Program-made: the position numbers and the translations under genes
In this document: positions 47,751-56,022 of the stretch, in pieces
How the letters are laid out: each line of letters opens with the position of its first letter
Numbering within the stretch: position 1 is the stretch's first letter
The notes under the pieces: model-generated
What the model was told of the DNA's origin: nothing
Database searches by the model: none
What the model saw: the letters and a program-made list of their open reading frames with translations, nothing else
DNA from: an uncultured Lachnospiraceae bacterium
Lineage (GTDB): Bacteria; Bacillota; Clostridia; Lachnospirales; Lachnospiraceae
Assembly (NCBI GenBank): GCA_947591155.1
Contig: CANQDA010000016.1
Coordinates: 1 to 64,000 of the forward strand
DNA: 64,000 nt
Reading direction: 5' to 3'

Positions 47751-48143
47751 TTAGCCTCCAAAAAATATCTTTCTCATATTCACCGGCATCCTTGTTCGCC
47801 AGAACAACTCTCTGTTTTCATTTACCTGACTTGGCGGCTGATTACACACGAACACACGGCATATTTGCGGCCTTGCCGGATAAATGGTGCATTTATTTTT
47901 CTCTTTGCTGTCATCCAGAAACGGACACGTCAGGTCAAACATCGGATACAATGTCGGCATAAGATGTTTCTTTTCTGTGACACCATGTTTTTTCATGTAT
48001 TTCCTGATTTCTCTGATTTCCTTTTCAGACATCGGAAGGTAATTTGAACAGCAAGAACCGCAACCCGAACATTCGCCGTTCTTTGTGAAATCCAGCACGC
48101 CAGTTTCCATATCCCGAATAACTTCTTCTATTGTTCCTATCAT
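47751..48143 (-). CDS. YkgJ-family cysteine-cluster protein
   Basis: 130 residues from ATG 48143 (GGAGGACTT ahead). CSGCGSCCSNYLP, CPFLDD, CTIYPARPQICRVFVC are the cysteines of the YkgJ/CxxCxxCC cluster family, which binds zinc or iron. Found in many bacteria; biochemical function unclear. Confidence 0.88.
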   Translation of the reverse strand: MIGTIEEVIRDMETGVLDFTKNGECSGCGSCCSNYLPMSEKEIREIRKYMKKHGVTEKKHLMPTLYPMFDLTCPFLDDSKEKNKCTIYPARPQICRVFVCNQPPSQVNENRELFWRTRMPVNMRKIFFGG

Positions 48144-48244
48144 AAGTCCTCCATTCATAAGTGGCTTTCGGGCGGCGTTTAAACCGCCCTGTTTTTATCG
48201 TCTACTTTTTCCTTTCCCAGATCGTTAATATTTGGTTTGTTTTT

Positions 48245-48397
48245 TCAAGAGATTCTAATTAAGATATTAAAAATCCATATAAACGCAAGCGATACCCACA
48301 TAGGCAGAGTATCCTGCTTCCCTTTAATGCTTCTGTAAATGTTTAATCCCCATGCGATAACAGAAATAACAAATCCTATTGAATATAAAACTTTCAT
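48245..48397 (-). CDS. Small two-helix membrane protein
   Basis: 50 residues from ATG 48397. Hydrophobic at about 3-20 (LYSIGFVISVIAWGLNIY) and 33-48 (VSLAFIWIFNILI). Basic loop between. Possibly an early membrane effector. No family. Confidence 0.6.
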   Translation of the reverse strand: MKVLYSIGFVISVIAWGLNIYRSIKGKQDTLPMWVSLAFIWIFNILIRIS

Positions 48398-48419
48398 TTC
48401 TACCTTTTCCTTCCTTTCT

Positions 48420-48572
48420 CTAAATAGAACATGCAATATAGAAAAACATCATGAACGAAACACATATTCCTATCGCGGCAAGCTCCCAATTCTTTTTAAG
48501 CAACATTTCCATACCAAAAGGCCATAACGCTATAGGGATAATAATTCCGCATATAACAAAAATCTCGTCCAT
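48420..48572 (-). CDS. Small membrane protein
   Basis: 50 residues: IFVICGIIIPIALWPF and IGICVSFMMFFYIACS form two membrane helices with a charged loop. AAGGACGCAAG precedes the ATG. Paired with the membrane protein downstream. Confidence 0.58.
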   Translation of the reverse strand: MDEIFVICGIIIPIALWPFGMEMLLKKNWELAAIGICVSFMMFFYIACSI

Positions 48573-48583
48573 CTTGCGTCCTT

Positions 48584-50140
48584 TCAGTTCTTCAGATATT
48601 CCTCAAGATACTCATCCACGCTTTCAACCCTGCTGCCCTGCTGCCATTCATCCCAGAAATCAATAGTGCGTGACTGTGGCCTTTCGTTTGCAAGCTCCAC
48701 GTGGATTTTCATGGGAATCGGCGCAGCATCCCCAATTATCAGTGCATCCCCTGGTTGAAACATGGTCGTTGTCTCAATAACGGAACTGCTCCCTTCCGGC
48801 ATCATGCCTTTTATCATGGTTTTGTCGTTCTCGTTATTCAGTTTCATCACAATGAAGTTCGCGCACTGCGCCATGATCGTTCTGTTCAGTTCTGACGGCC
48901 TCTGGCTTGCCACAAGCAGGGTGATTCCGAACTTTCTACCCTCTTTTGCGATATTCTCAAATATATCAACCATGCGGCGCTGGGAAGCTGACAGCTGGAA
49001 GTCAACCGGTATATATACATGTGCTTCATCACAGACAAGCGTGATCGGCCTGTACTCTCCCTGTTTCTGCATGATCTGGATGTTGTAGACCAACTTTGTG
49101 ATCGTCCCGATTATCAGTACGGCCACGTCATGCGGAACACCTGACAGGTCGATTGCCTTTACCGGCTTATCTCCGCCCATAATCCGGTTCATAAGTTCTC
49201 CAAGATACTCCGGGTTACAGTCTTTGAATAAGAAAGCATACCGCCGGTCGCTCATAAGCGTTTCCATAGTATTGATAACACCGGACAGTTTGCCGTTGTA
49301 ATCTCCCTTGACGGTCTTTTGTTTTCCTGCCTTGTCTCCGGTCTTATAAAACTCGCCTGTGCCTACCACTTCTTCGTTCAGCGACTGCATTGTCCGGAGT
49401 AACGTCCGGAAATCAAACCAGTTCGGTTTGCTCTCGTTTCCTCCCCGGCTTACCGTCCTGTAGCACTTCCTCAAGGCCGACATTGCCACGGTCGCCGTTT
49501 CCTCTTTCAGTTTTAAGATGTTTGCCGCAATGTCCGTCAGGCTCAAAATCCATATCGGAAAATCTGCGTCTTTTCCTATTACAATGGGGTCAACATACGA
49601 CAGCTTTCCGTACTCGCCGTGGATGTCAAAAAGGATGATATTACAGTCCGTATGGCTTGCGGTTTCCTCAAGAATCTTTGCTACTGTCTCAGACTTTCCG
49701 CATCCGGTATTCCCGACGATGCAGGAATGTCTCTGATAGAACTTGTTCCCATCCACCCATGCAGGGCAGTCATAGTTTGCGTAATTTCCAATGGAAAATG
49801 ATTCATTCCCTCCGAGAATCATCCGCTCAAATTCCTGACCGGAAAGTTTCTCCGCTTTGATTTTTGTCTTTGGATACCTGTCTACTGCCTTGCTGAACCT
49901 GCCGCCGGTCACACTCCCGATAATGGAACACTCAATCACTTTTAAGGACGGCAACGCCATGATGAAATCATCCTCGCCAATAGCCGAATCAGCGTCATTA
50001 TCGGTCATGCTCGTGACCATTGTCACAAGGGTTACTTCCCCGTCCGATACGGAAATCAGCTCGTTTAATCTGATGTCCTCAAATTCTTTGTCATCGGATT
50101 TAATCTGAATACTGCTTGCATCTATTTTTATGAGTCTCAT
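48584..50140 (-). CDS. HerA-like (DUF87) ATPase
   Basis: 518 residues. An N-terminal beta domain (DEIRLNELISVSDGEVTLVT-like), then a HerA/FtsK-type ATPase: Walker A VGNTGCGKSETVAKIL at about 143-158, LFDIHGEYGKL, Walker B LVCDEAHVYIP, and ASQRPSELNRTIMAQCANFI. HerA proteins pump DNA with nuclease partners; in phages they may help packaging-like motion or counter defence. The gene upstream overlaps by 4 nt and may be its partner. Confidence 0.85.
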   Translation of the reverse strand: MRLIKIDASSIQIKSDDKEFEDIRLNELISVSDGEVTLVTMVTSMTDNDADSAIGEDDFIMALPSLKVIECSIIGSVTGGRFSKAVDRYPKTKIKAEKLSGQEFERMILGGNESFSIGNYANYDCPAWVDGNKFYQRHSCIVGNTGCGKSETVAKILEETASHTDCNIILFDIHGEYGKLSYVDPIVIGKDADFPIWILSLTDIAANILKLKEETATVAMSALRKCYRTVSRGGNESKPNWFDFRTLLRTMQSLNEEVVGTGEFYKTGDKAGKQKTVKGDYNGKLSGVINTMETLMSDRRYAFLFKDCNPEYLGELMNRIMGGDKPVKAIDLSGVPHDVAVLIIGTITKLVYNIQIMQKQGEYRPITLVCDEAHVYIPVDFQLSASQRRMVDIFENIAKEGRKFGITLLVASQRPSELNRTIMAQCANFIVMKLNNENDKTMIKGMMPEGSSSVIETTTMFQPGDALIIGDAAPIPMKIHVELANERPQSRTIDFWDEWQQGSRVESVDEYLEEYLKN

Positions 50141-50649
50141 TGTGCCTCCTGATTTTCGTCAAATTTCAGTTTCAACTGCGTGTCATCAATCGCCTCAAAT
50201 ACGCTAGCCAATTCGTGAAAGTTTTTGTACTTTTTCTTAAAAGCTATCAGTTCTGATAATGCGTTTCGTAAGACAATCGCTCTCGTTTTCTCCTGCGATA
50301 ATGCCGTTTCTGTGTCAATATATATAGCTTTTTCGACTCCTTTTTGTTCTGACACATTCACAAACGCGCGAACTATTTTCTTTTCTTCCGGCTTACTGCT
50401 TTCAACTACTGTCACGCGAACCAGATTCCCAATGATTTTTCGTGACTGTTCCAGTCTGTACTTTTCTGCCGCCGCTGAATCATCCCATTCGTAAAGTGAA
50501 TGAATTACTGAATCTTCCGGTCTTGCTGAATCAAGAAGATTCTCGCAAGTGACCTCGCCTTTCTCTCTTTGCAGGTTCTCCATATGCTTTCCTACTTCTT
50601 CTGCCGGAATTTTGTAAAATCCGGTTTTCCATTCGTATTTGTAAACCAT
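50137..50649 (-). CDS. Phage hypothetical protein, HerA neighbour
   Basis: 170 residues. KIPAEEVGKHMENLQREKGEVTCENLLDSARPEDSVIHSLYEWDD at the N-terminus looks helical with a turn (possible helix-turn-helix); the C-terminal half is basic. Coupled to HerA by ATGA overlap. Family unknown. Confidence 0.72.
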   Translation of the reverse strand: MVYKYEWKTGFYKIPAEEVGKHMENLQREKGEVTCENLLDSARPEDSVIHSLYEWDDSAAAEKYRLEQSRKIIGNLVRVTVVESSKPEEKKIVRAFVNVSEQKGVEKAIYIDTETALSQEKTRAIVLRNALSELIAFKKKYKNFHELASVFEAIDDTQLKLKFDENQEAQ

Positions 50650-50671
50650 TTGTTCACCTCCGTCTTATTCC

Positions 50672-50912
50672 ACGCCATACCTGCCTAACCAAGCCCTTCC
50701 ACACCTCACCTAACCCCGCCTTACCTTGCCCGAACAACCTTGCCTCACCTGCCACGCCACACCGAGCCCTACCTAACCATGCCAAACCCCGCCAAACCCC
50801 GCCTAACCAAACCTTGCCGTGCCAAGCCTCACCTGCCTAACCGCGCCTCACCATTCTCTGCCATGCCAGACCTGAACATGCCTTGCCCCACCCCACCTTA
50901 CCAAACCTGCCA
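50672..50912. repeat. 5-nt-period tract 1, NNRCC/GGYNN
   Basis: About 240 nt in which CC recurs every five bases on the plus strand (for example AAACC CCGCC AAACC CCGCC TAACC AAACC), i.e. GGYNN on the coding minus strand. The period is held while the other positions vary. It lies immediately downstream of the gene at 50916 and before the gene at 50649, with no minus-strand gene of its own. The sequence is not a simple microsatellite because units differ. Confidence 0.8.
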
Positions 50913-50915
50913 AGT

Positions 50916-51557
50916 TTATTCTGCCCCTGTCGCTACGTGGAACATTCCGTAACTACCATCTCTTGACGGTCTCCATTCGCCAATTCCGCACGCGAAACCT
51001 CCAACATTGAAAAGGTTGACAATCTGTTCCATTGACATTGCATTTTTGTTATAGCGAATGGTTAGCTCTGTAGACCAATGTTTAAACTCCGCTCTGTATC
51101 GAATATCCGCAGTGCCCATTCCAATTCTGACCATATCCTCCCTCATTTCTGGGATTCCATTGATTTCAGCCATCTCTCCAAGAATGTGAAACGCGCCCCT
51201 TGCTGTCGTTTTCTTTGCCAAAACTCCTGACTGATAGCCTGCGTCAACTGCCGCCGCCTTAAATGCTACAACCGGGAAACCAAATTTCGCCGCAAGCACA
51301 TCATCCATCGTGGGATTTTCCGGTTTATCTGTCAGCCAGTAAAGCGAATCGCAGAAATCCCTAAATGGGTCTTTTGCCTCACGTCCTGCACTGGCTTTCT
51401 TCATCTGCTTGTTAAGCATCATCTGTTTTGCTTTGTCGCTCCACGCATGGACAATCAGTGGAGAATCACCTATGATTTTCAAATTAAATGTTCCAATGTT
51501 AAGTTCCGGGATTTCAACTCCCACAATCTCATTTTCTTCGTTTTTCTTCTTTGCCAT
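50916..51557 (-). CDS. Phage protein with RAMP-like glycine-rich end
   Basis: 213 residues. FNLKIIGDSPLIVHAWSDKAKQ at the start, a basic block (NKQMKKASAGREAKDPF), PVVAFKAAAVDAG, and near the end GGFACGIGEWRPSRDGSYGMF. The last segment resembles the glycine-rich loop of RAMP proteins (Cas5/6/7-like). This family is abundant in Firmicute phages beside recombination genes. RAMP kinship is my inference from the motif only. Confidence 0.78.
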   Translation of the reverse strand: MAKKKNEENEIVGVEIPELNIGTFNLKIIGDSPLIVHAWSDKAKQMMLNKQMKKASAGREAKDPFRDFCDSLYWLTDKPENPTMDDVLAAKFGFPVVAFKAAAVDAGYQSGVLAKKTTARGAFHILGEMAEINGIPEMREDMVRIGMGTADIRYRAEFKHWSTELTIRYNKNAMSMEQIVNLFNVGGFACGIGEWRPSRDGSYGMFHVATGAE

Positions 51558-51563
51558 TTTTGT

Positions 51564-52307
51564 TTACCTCCATTCCGCTTCCGGTTCTGCTTCCGGCTGA
51601 ACTTCCTCCTGCGCGCTGTTTGTGTCAATGACGACATCTACATAAGCCCTTTTGAGCGTACACAGGAAAACTTCAAATTTGCTCATGCGGCGCAGGGAAT
51701 TAATATCTACGTATTCCGCAACATCCCGGATATTCCACGCTTCATCTTCCTCCCACTTGATTAACCGGAACTGTATTTTCAGTTCTCCATCTTCTTCACA
51801 TTCCAGTGTTACCGTGCGTTCTTTGTAGGAACCATACCTGCCTCCTGTATCCTCTACATTCATTATGACATCGACATACTGGTAACTCGGCGTATCATCC
51901 GTATCCACCTCAAGATTATCTGTGTCGACATTTTCTGCTACATGCTTGCAGTATTGCTCAAAAATCTCTGACAACCTGATTTCCTTGTAGTCTGGCTCCT
52001 TCATTAATTCTTTGAAATTTTCGAGAATCCGCTCGTTATCCGCAAGATTCGTGTTATTTATGATTTCTGTCAATACAGTATCAATCTTGACCAGATACCT
52101 ATTGAAGTCGTGCTTCTCAATCGCCGGAACCATGATTCCCTCAATCCTGCTTTTCAGTTCTTCTCGTCCTTTGCCTCTATAGCTGAACACGTCATCCATT
52201 GCGTCAGATACAGCTTTTTCAAGCTTCTCACTGACAATCCTCTCAACTGTTCCGTCATTCAGCTTTTCATCTACTATCCGGGCTATCGCCTGCTCTAATG
52301 TCTCCAT
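51564..52307 (-). CDS. Phage hypothetical protein
   Basis: 247 residues. Helical N-terminal half (LEQAIARIVDEKLNDGTVE...KLEKAVSDAMDDVFSYRG), then a beta-rich acidic part (ERTVTLECEEDGELKIQFRL) and an acidic tail. Located between nuclease and the RAMP-like gene, so it probably serves recombination. Function unknown. Confidence 0.74.
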   Translation of the reverse strand: METLEQAIARIVDEKLNDGTVERIVSEKLEKAVSDAMDDVFSYRGKGREELKSRIEGIMVPAIEKHDFNRYLVKIDTVLTEIINNTNLADNERILENFKELMKEPDYKEIRLSEIFEQYCKHVAENVDTDNLEVDTDDTPSYQYVDVIMNVEDTGGRYGSYKERTVTLECEEDGELKIQFRLIKWEEDEAWNIRDVAEYVDINSLRRMSKFEVFLCTLKRAYVDVVIDTNSAQEEVQPEAEPEAEWR

Positions 52308-52309
52308 TC

Positions 52310-53047
52310 TTAATCCTCCAAAAGTTCCAAATAATTGTGTATCTCTGCCACCTGTACCGTCTTGCAGTAATCGCAGGCACCGCAGTATTTTGGCTCAATT
52401 TCTCCGCTCTTCACCTGTATGAAGTGCGGCATGTTGTCCTGAATCTCTCTCAAGGCCATGTCTAAAGCCGACTGCGGAATCTGGTAAATCCTCATACCCG
52501 GAGTACGTTCTTTCGTGCAGACCGCCAAGTAGAATGGCAACGCTCCATATCCGTTCAGCCTTGCTACTTCCTGATAAACTGCGCCCTGCATGTCGTATCG
52601 GTATCTTGGCAGTGTCCGGAAATTCGCCGCGGATTTCAAATCTGCGATGCAGGTATCCGGGATGAAGCTGTCAATCTTGACTTTCCACGGCGCTCCGAAT
52701 AATTCGGCGGTCATGATCTTTTGTGCCTCACCGCTCATAAATTTCATGAATAGCGGATCTTTTTTTGCTCTCTCAATCATTTTCTGCGCCTGCCGGAATT
52801 CTGCCCGGAGTTCTTTCTTTCGTGTGAAGATTTCCTTGTGCTGTTCCTTGAATTGTTCAAGGCTCCCGTCAAAGTAGGCGTCAAAGAAACTCCCTACGAG
52901 CAAAGCCTTTGTTACCGGCGGCTCGTATTCGCCTCGTAACTGCGCCATGGCCGCGGCCTCGCATCTGGTAAACTGCTTGTACTGGCTCACTGACCAATAC
53001 TTCCAGTTGGATTCTTGGGCATAATAGTTTTCTTCGGTCAATCTCAT
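52310..53047 (-). CDS. PD-(D/E)xK exonuclease, RecE-like
   Basis: 245 residues. YWSVSQYKQFTRCEAAAMAQLRGEY is the usual start of RecE-type exonucleases of phages (DUF3799). The catalytic part is VKIDSFIPDTCIADLKSAANF (D and ...DLKS, with the Lys of motif III) and later YDMQGAVYQEVARLNG. A C-terminal CxxCxxC (YCGACDYCKT) may bind a metal. It resects double-strand ends so that the partner at 53217 can anneal strands. Confidence 0.86.
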   Translation of the reverse strand: MRLTEENYYAQESNWKYWSVSQYKQFTRCEAAAMAQLRGEYEPPVTKALLVGSFFDAYFDGSLEQFKEQHKEIFTRKKELRAEFRQAQKMIERAKKDPLFMKFMSGEAQKIMTAELFGAPWKVKIDSFIPDTCIADLKSAANFRTLPRYRYDMQGAVYQEVARLNGYGALPFYLAVCTKERTPGMRIYQIPQSALDMALREIQDNMPHFIQVKSGEIEPKYCGACDYCKTVQVAEIHNYLELLED

Positions 53048-53053
53048 ATTTCC

Positions 53054-53209
53054 TTACCGCACCTCGCAGACCCTAATCAACGTCTCGATCTCGTTCTCCT
53101 GATACAGCCGCCTGACTGCGCCATTAAGAGTCATGGAATGAACTATAAAAGTTCTTCCTTTTCCGTCTTTTTTCATTGCTAATAAATGAAACTCTTTCAG
53201 CTTCCCCAT
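53054..53209 (-). CDS. Small hypothetical protein in recombination cluster
   Basis: 51 residues (MGKLKEFHLLAMKKDGKGRT to LIRVCEVR). Start uncertain because the upstream ribosome site is weak. Sits between annealing protein and nuclease. No family recognised. Confidence 0.6.
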   Translation of the reverse strand: MGKLKEFHLLAMKKDGKGRTFIVHSMTLNGAVRRLYQENEIETLIRVCEVR

Positions 53210-53216
53210 TGGTCTT

Positions 53217-54071
53217 TTACTCGGCTTCTGCCTTTTCTGATTTCTCATTGTTTTCCTCCTTCTCGAACGGGTTTAAAATATCGCTGTTGTCAATTTCTCC
53301 TGCTCCCAAGTCAAAGTAATCCTCGCGTTTTGCCATGCCGTCATTTAATGACCGGTATACATTATTGAGCCTGACAAGGTCGTTTTCGCTGAAGGCTTCA
53401 AGCTTACATCCGATGTATTTCTCCAACATGGGGATGGTTACGGAAAACTTCTGCTCGAACATCTTTGCGCCTTTCCTGACGCGATCAATGAGCGGTTCCC
53501 TGTTATTCCCAGCCAAAGTTTTCTGACAAGTGTCAATTGCGGCGTCAATTAAATCTCCGGGAATCACGCCAAGGATACAGGCTCTTAACCGGCGCGCGCC
53601 CTGATTCGCGACCATTTCATAGATGTCTCTCGGGTCTGTCAGCGGAACATTCCCTTTTCTGGTCTGCCTGATATGCGGCACATTGAAAATCTTGGTCTGC
53701 CGGGTGTTCGTTTCTAAATCCCAGGCGTATGCCATCACCTGCGACTCTCCATTCTTCTGCTCAAGCTCGATAATGCCAAAGTCAAGATTTCCCCACGCCT
53801 GCGCCATAGCTTCAGCAAGACGGATAGACGGGCCGGTTACTTTTGTGCCTCCGCGCGGATATTCGTACATTGCCTGCTCTGCAAGTGTCTTTCTCTGGCA
53901 GGCAGTCATGACTCTACTCCATGCCATGTTTGTATCTCTTGGGAATCTTTTCGCAACAACCATTGCGGCCTGAACTTCCTGTGCCTGCCTACTTACCACC
54001 ATTTCAGAGGTCGTGCTTCTCGGCATGATTGCCGCTGTTTCATTTTCTCCATAAATGCTTTCATACTCCAT
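53217..54071 (-). CDS. Putative single-strand annealing recombinase
   Basis: 284 residues. AQEVQAAMVVAKRFPRDTNMAWSRVM, TKVTGPSIRLAEAMAQAWGNLDFGIIELE, TNTRQTKIFNVPHIRQTRKG and DPRDIYEMVANQGARRLRACILGVIPGDL characterise a phage family that sits next to RecE-like nucleases. By analogy with RecT/Erf/Sak proteins it should anneal complementary strands. The family assignment to a known SSAP class is not certain. Confidence 0.75.
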   Translation of the reverse strand: MEYESIYGENETAAIMPRSTTSEMVVSRQAQEVQAAMVVAKRFPRDTNMAWSRVMTACQRKTLAEQAMYEYPRGGTKVTGPSIRLAEAMAQAWGNLDFGIIELEQKNGESQVMAYAWDLETNTRQTKIFNVPHIRQTRKGNVPLTDPRDIYEMVANQGARRLRACILGVIPGDLIDAAIDTCQKTLAGNNREPLIDRVRKGAKMFEQKFSVTIPMLEKYIGCKLEAFSENDLVRLNNVYRSLNDGMAKREDYFDLGAGEIDNSDILNPFEKEENNEKSEKAEAE

Positions 54072-54073
54072 TG

Positions 54074-54280
54074 TTAATCCTCCTTCTTAATCCAATTGCC
54101 TGAATACCACCATTCTGTAAGTGCTCCGGCAAACTGTTCAAACGTTTCACTTTCCCTTGCGAGTCTCAGGAACATCTGTTTTTCTTCTGCCGTTCCGTAT
54201 TCAATCCGCTCACATACACAAGAGAAAGCATCTTCGTCCGAAACACGTTTGCCGGATTCAGTTAATATGCCAATGTACAT
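54074..54280 (-). CDS. Small phage hypothetical protein
   Basis: 68 residues from ATG 54280 (GGAGGTGAA ahead; a longer frame into the repeat tract is unsupported). ILTESGKRVSDEDAFSC, helical RLARESETFEQFAGALTEWWYS. Follows the 5-nt-period tract and precedes the annealing-protein gene. Confidence 0.68.
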   Translation of the reverse strand: MYIGILTESGKRVSDEDAFSCVCERIEYGTAEEKQMFLRLARESETFEQFAGALTEWWYSGNWIKKED

Positions 54281-54299
54281 TTCACCTCCGCGTCTATGC

Positions 54300-54770
54300 T
54301 TGTCATAGCCAATCTGGTCGGGGCCGTTCATCGCCATTTCATTTTGCTTCAGTTCACTTCCAATCAAGTCCGTTCAACGCCATTTCGTTTCACTTCCGTT
54401 CAAGTCGATACAGTGCCAAATCACTTCTTTTCAGCGCCAAGCATTTCATTTCCAAATCAGCTCTAATCTCTGCCATTCCATTTCCATTCGTTTCTCCGCC
54501 TCGCCTTTCCCGCTCTGTTCAAACCAGTTCAGTTCACATCCATATCCTCGCTTTTCTACACCGCTCCGTGTCGGTTCGACTCACTGCAAAGCCTAAGCTG
54601 TTCTTTGCCATTCTAAGCTATTCCCAAGCGTTTCCTTGCCAATCTAATCCTTTTCCGCGACCGCGCTACGCACTTCCATCTCGATTCCGGTCAATGCGAA
54701 TCCATTTCAATTCCATTCTCTGCTAATCGCCGCGTCGCCATGCCTGTTCTCAGCTATGTTGCGCGTAACC
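54300..54770. repeat. 5-nt-period tract 2, NNTGR/YCANN
   Basis: About 470 nt where a G-containing pentamer recurs on the minus strand (GAATG GAATT GAAAT, GAACT GAACT, and many NNTGA/NNTGG units), or CA/TC every five bases on the plus strand. As with tract 1 the phase is kept over most of the length while units vary, and the tract directly follows a RAMP-like gene (54774) on the coding strand. No ORF is credible inside. Confidence 0.76.
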
Positions 54771-54773
54771 ATG

Positions 54774-55388
54774 CTATTCCGTTGCTTTATCGGAAATATC
54801 CTGCCACGTAAACCGGCCCTTGGAAGAATTATGCCACTGGCCAATGCCGTTAAGTGCGCCGTAATCAAGCCACTTAATAACGTGGTTCATCAGATCAGGA
54901 ACAAGACACTGAATAGTAAATTCAATCTCTGTCCCGGCCGGACAGCTTTCACTGTTGGCAAGAGCCGTCCTCGGCCCCTGTGCTGTATCGGCCCGCAATG
55001 GCCGCTGACAATGCCCGATACTCATTCCATCCGGTATCTGCAATGGGATTTTTCGTTCTTTAACAAATACCAGATTATCAATCTTGGTCTTGTAGGAAGT
55101 CAGCTTGTCTTTGCCGCCTATGTAGTTAAATGTCTTTGCGGCGTTCTTAAAGAATCCCTTAATCTGATAATCGTAGAGAAACGGTGTGCCGTCCTCCATC
55201 CGTGGGAATACGGTCATTCCTTTTTCAATCACAGCGTCAACGCCAAGAGCTTCAACTTCTTCCTCCTTCGTCGGTGCGTCCGGCGCCTTGGAGCCAATAA
55301 AGGTTCCGTAGATTCCCGGATCAGAAGGGGATGTCCCTAAAATTTCTTCTGTAAAAGTCAGCCTTACTTTCATTTCTTTAACATTCAT
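54774..55388 (-). CDS. Phage protein with RAMP-like glycine-rich end (2)
   Basis: 204 residues. VRLTFTEEILGTSPSDPGIYGTFI, DGTPFLYDYQIKGFFKNAA, CQRPLRADTAQGPRTALANSE, and the final IKWLDYGALNGIGQWHNSS-K-G-RFTW. This is a very common Firmicute phage protein with no assigned function. The end resembles a RAMP glycine-rich loop, as in the protein at 50916. The start overlaps the SSB-like gene by 11 nt. Confidence 0.8.
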   Translation of the reverse strand: MNVKEMKVRLTFTEEILGTSPSDPGIYGTFIGSKAPDAPTKEEEVEALGVDAVIEKGMTVFPRMEDGTPFLYDYQIKGFFKNAAKTFNYIGGKDKLTSYKTKIDNLVFVKERKIPLQIPDGMSIGHCQRPLRADTAQGPRTALANSESCPAGTEIEFTIQCLVPDLMNHVIKWLDYGALNGIGQWHNSSKGRFTWQDISDKATE

Positions 55389-56022
55389 CTGTTTTACCTT
55401 CTCCTTCTGGTATTACTTCCATTGTGCCAATTGATACCTCGTAAGCAGTTCGCCTTACTTGCGTTCCGTCATCAAGTGTTTTGACATATTCCCGGCTCTG
55501 AATCCTGCCCTGTGCCTGTATATGTGTTCCCACTTCCGATTCAGAAATGAAACGTGCGTCCCTGCCCCAGCAAATGCATGGAATGTAATCCGATTTCTCA
55601 TATGGGCGGTTTATCGCAAGCAATACGTCAGCAATCTCGCGCCCAAGCGGAGTCTTTCTGTATTTCGGTTTCTTGCAGATGTACCCATCCAAAAATATAT
55701 AGTTTTCATCTTCGTTTTCGGCGTTTGAAAATTCCTGCGCGAATACGTAAAGTTTCAGGTGGTTGCCGGTTTCGTTGTGGACATTGTAAGATCGAAACTG
55801 TCCCTCAACCGTCACTCTCTTCCATGTCATATCCATATCTTTCGGCACTTTAATTAAACGTTCCGAAATTGTAACAGGGATGTAGTCATACACACCGCTG
55901 TTTCGCCGTGTAGCGAGAATGAAGCTGTAAAAGCTTTCTTCGTGTGCCTTATGGCTGTACTCGAACGGCGTCTGTATTGTCCCCGTTATTCTGACTTTGT
56001 TGTTTTCTATCTCCCTGTTCAC
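55378..56022 (-). CDS. SSB-like protein with two OB-type halves
   Basis: 214 residues. First OB-like half at about 8-100 (VRITGTIQTPFEYSHKAHEE, FYSFILATRRNSGVYDYIPV, VTVEGQF), second at about 105-205 (NYIFLDGYICKKPKYRKTPL, YIPCICWGRD, IQAQGRIQSREY). The second half holds the classical SSB sequence. Together they resemble a dimer fused into one chain. It probably protects ssDNA in recombination, apart from the canonical SSB at 3580. Confidence 0.85.
   Translation of the reverse strand: MNREIENNKVRITGTIQTPFEYSHKAHEESFYSFILATRRNSGVYDYIPVTISERLIKVPKDMDMTWKRVTVEGQFRSYNVHNETGNHLKLYVFAQEFSNAENEDENYIFLDGYICKKPKYRKTPLGREIADVLLAINRPYEKSDYIPCICWGRDARFISESEVGTHIQAQGRIQSREYVKTLDDGTQVRRTAYEVSIGTMEVIPEGEGKTDEC

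Noticed and set aside
50740..50952. Plus-strand Pro/Thr-rich 70-codon frame in tract 1
   Set aside because: Its repetitive peptide is forced by the 5-nt period; no ribosome site and the operon runs the other way.
54121..54726. Plus-strand 201-codon frame in tract 2
   Set aside because: Also a product of the pentamer period, without a ribosome site and against the direction of transcription.
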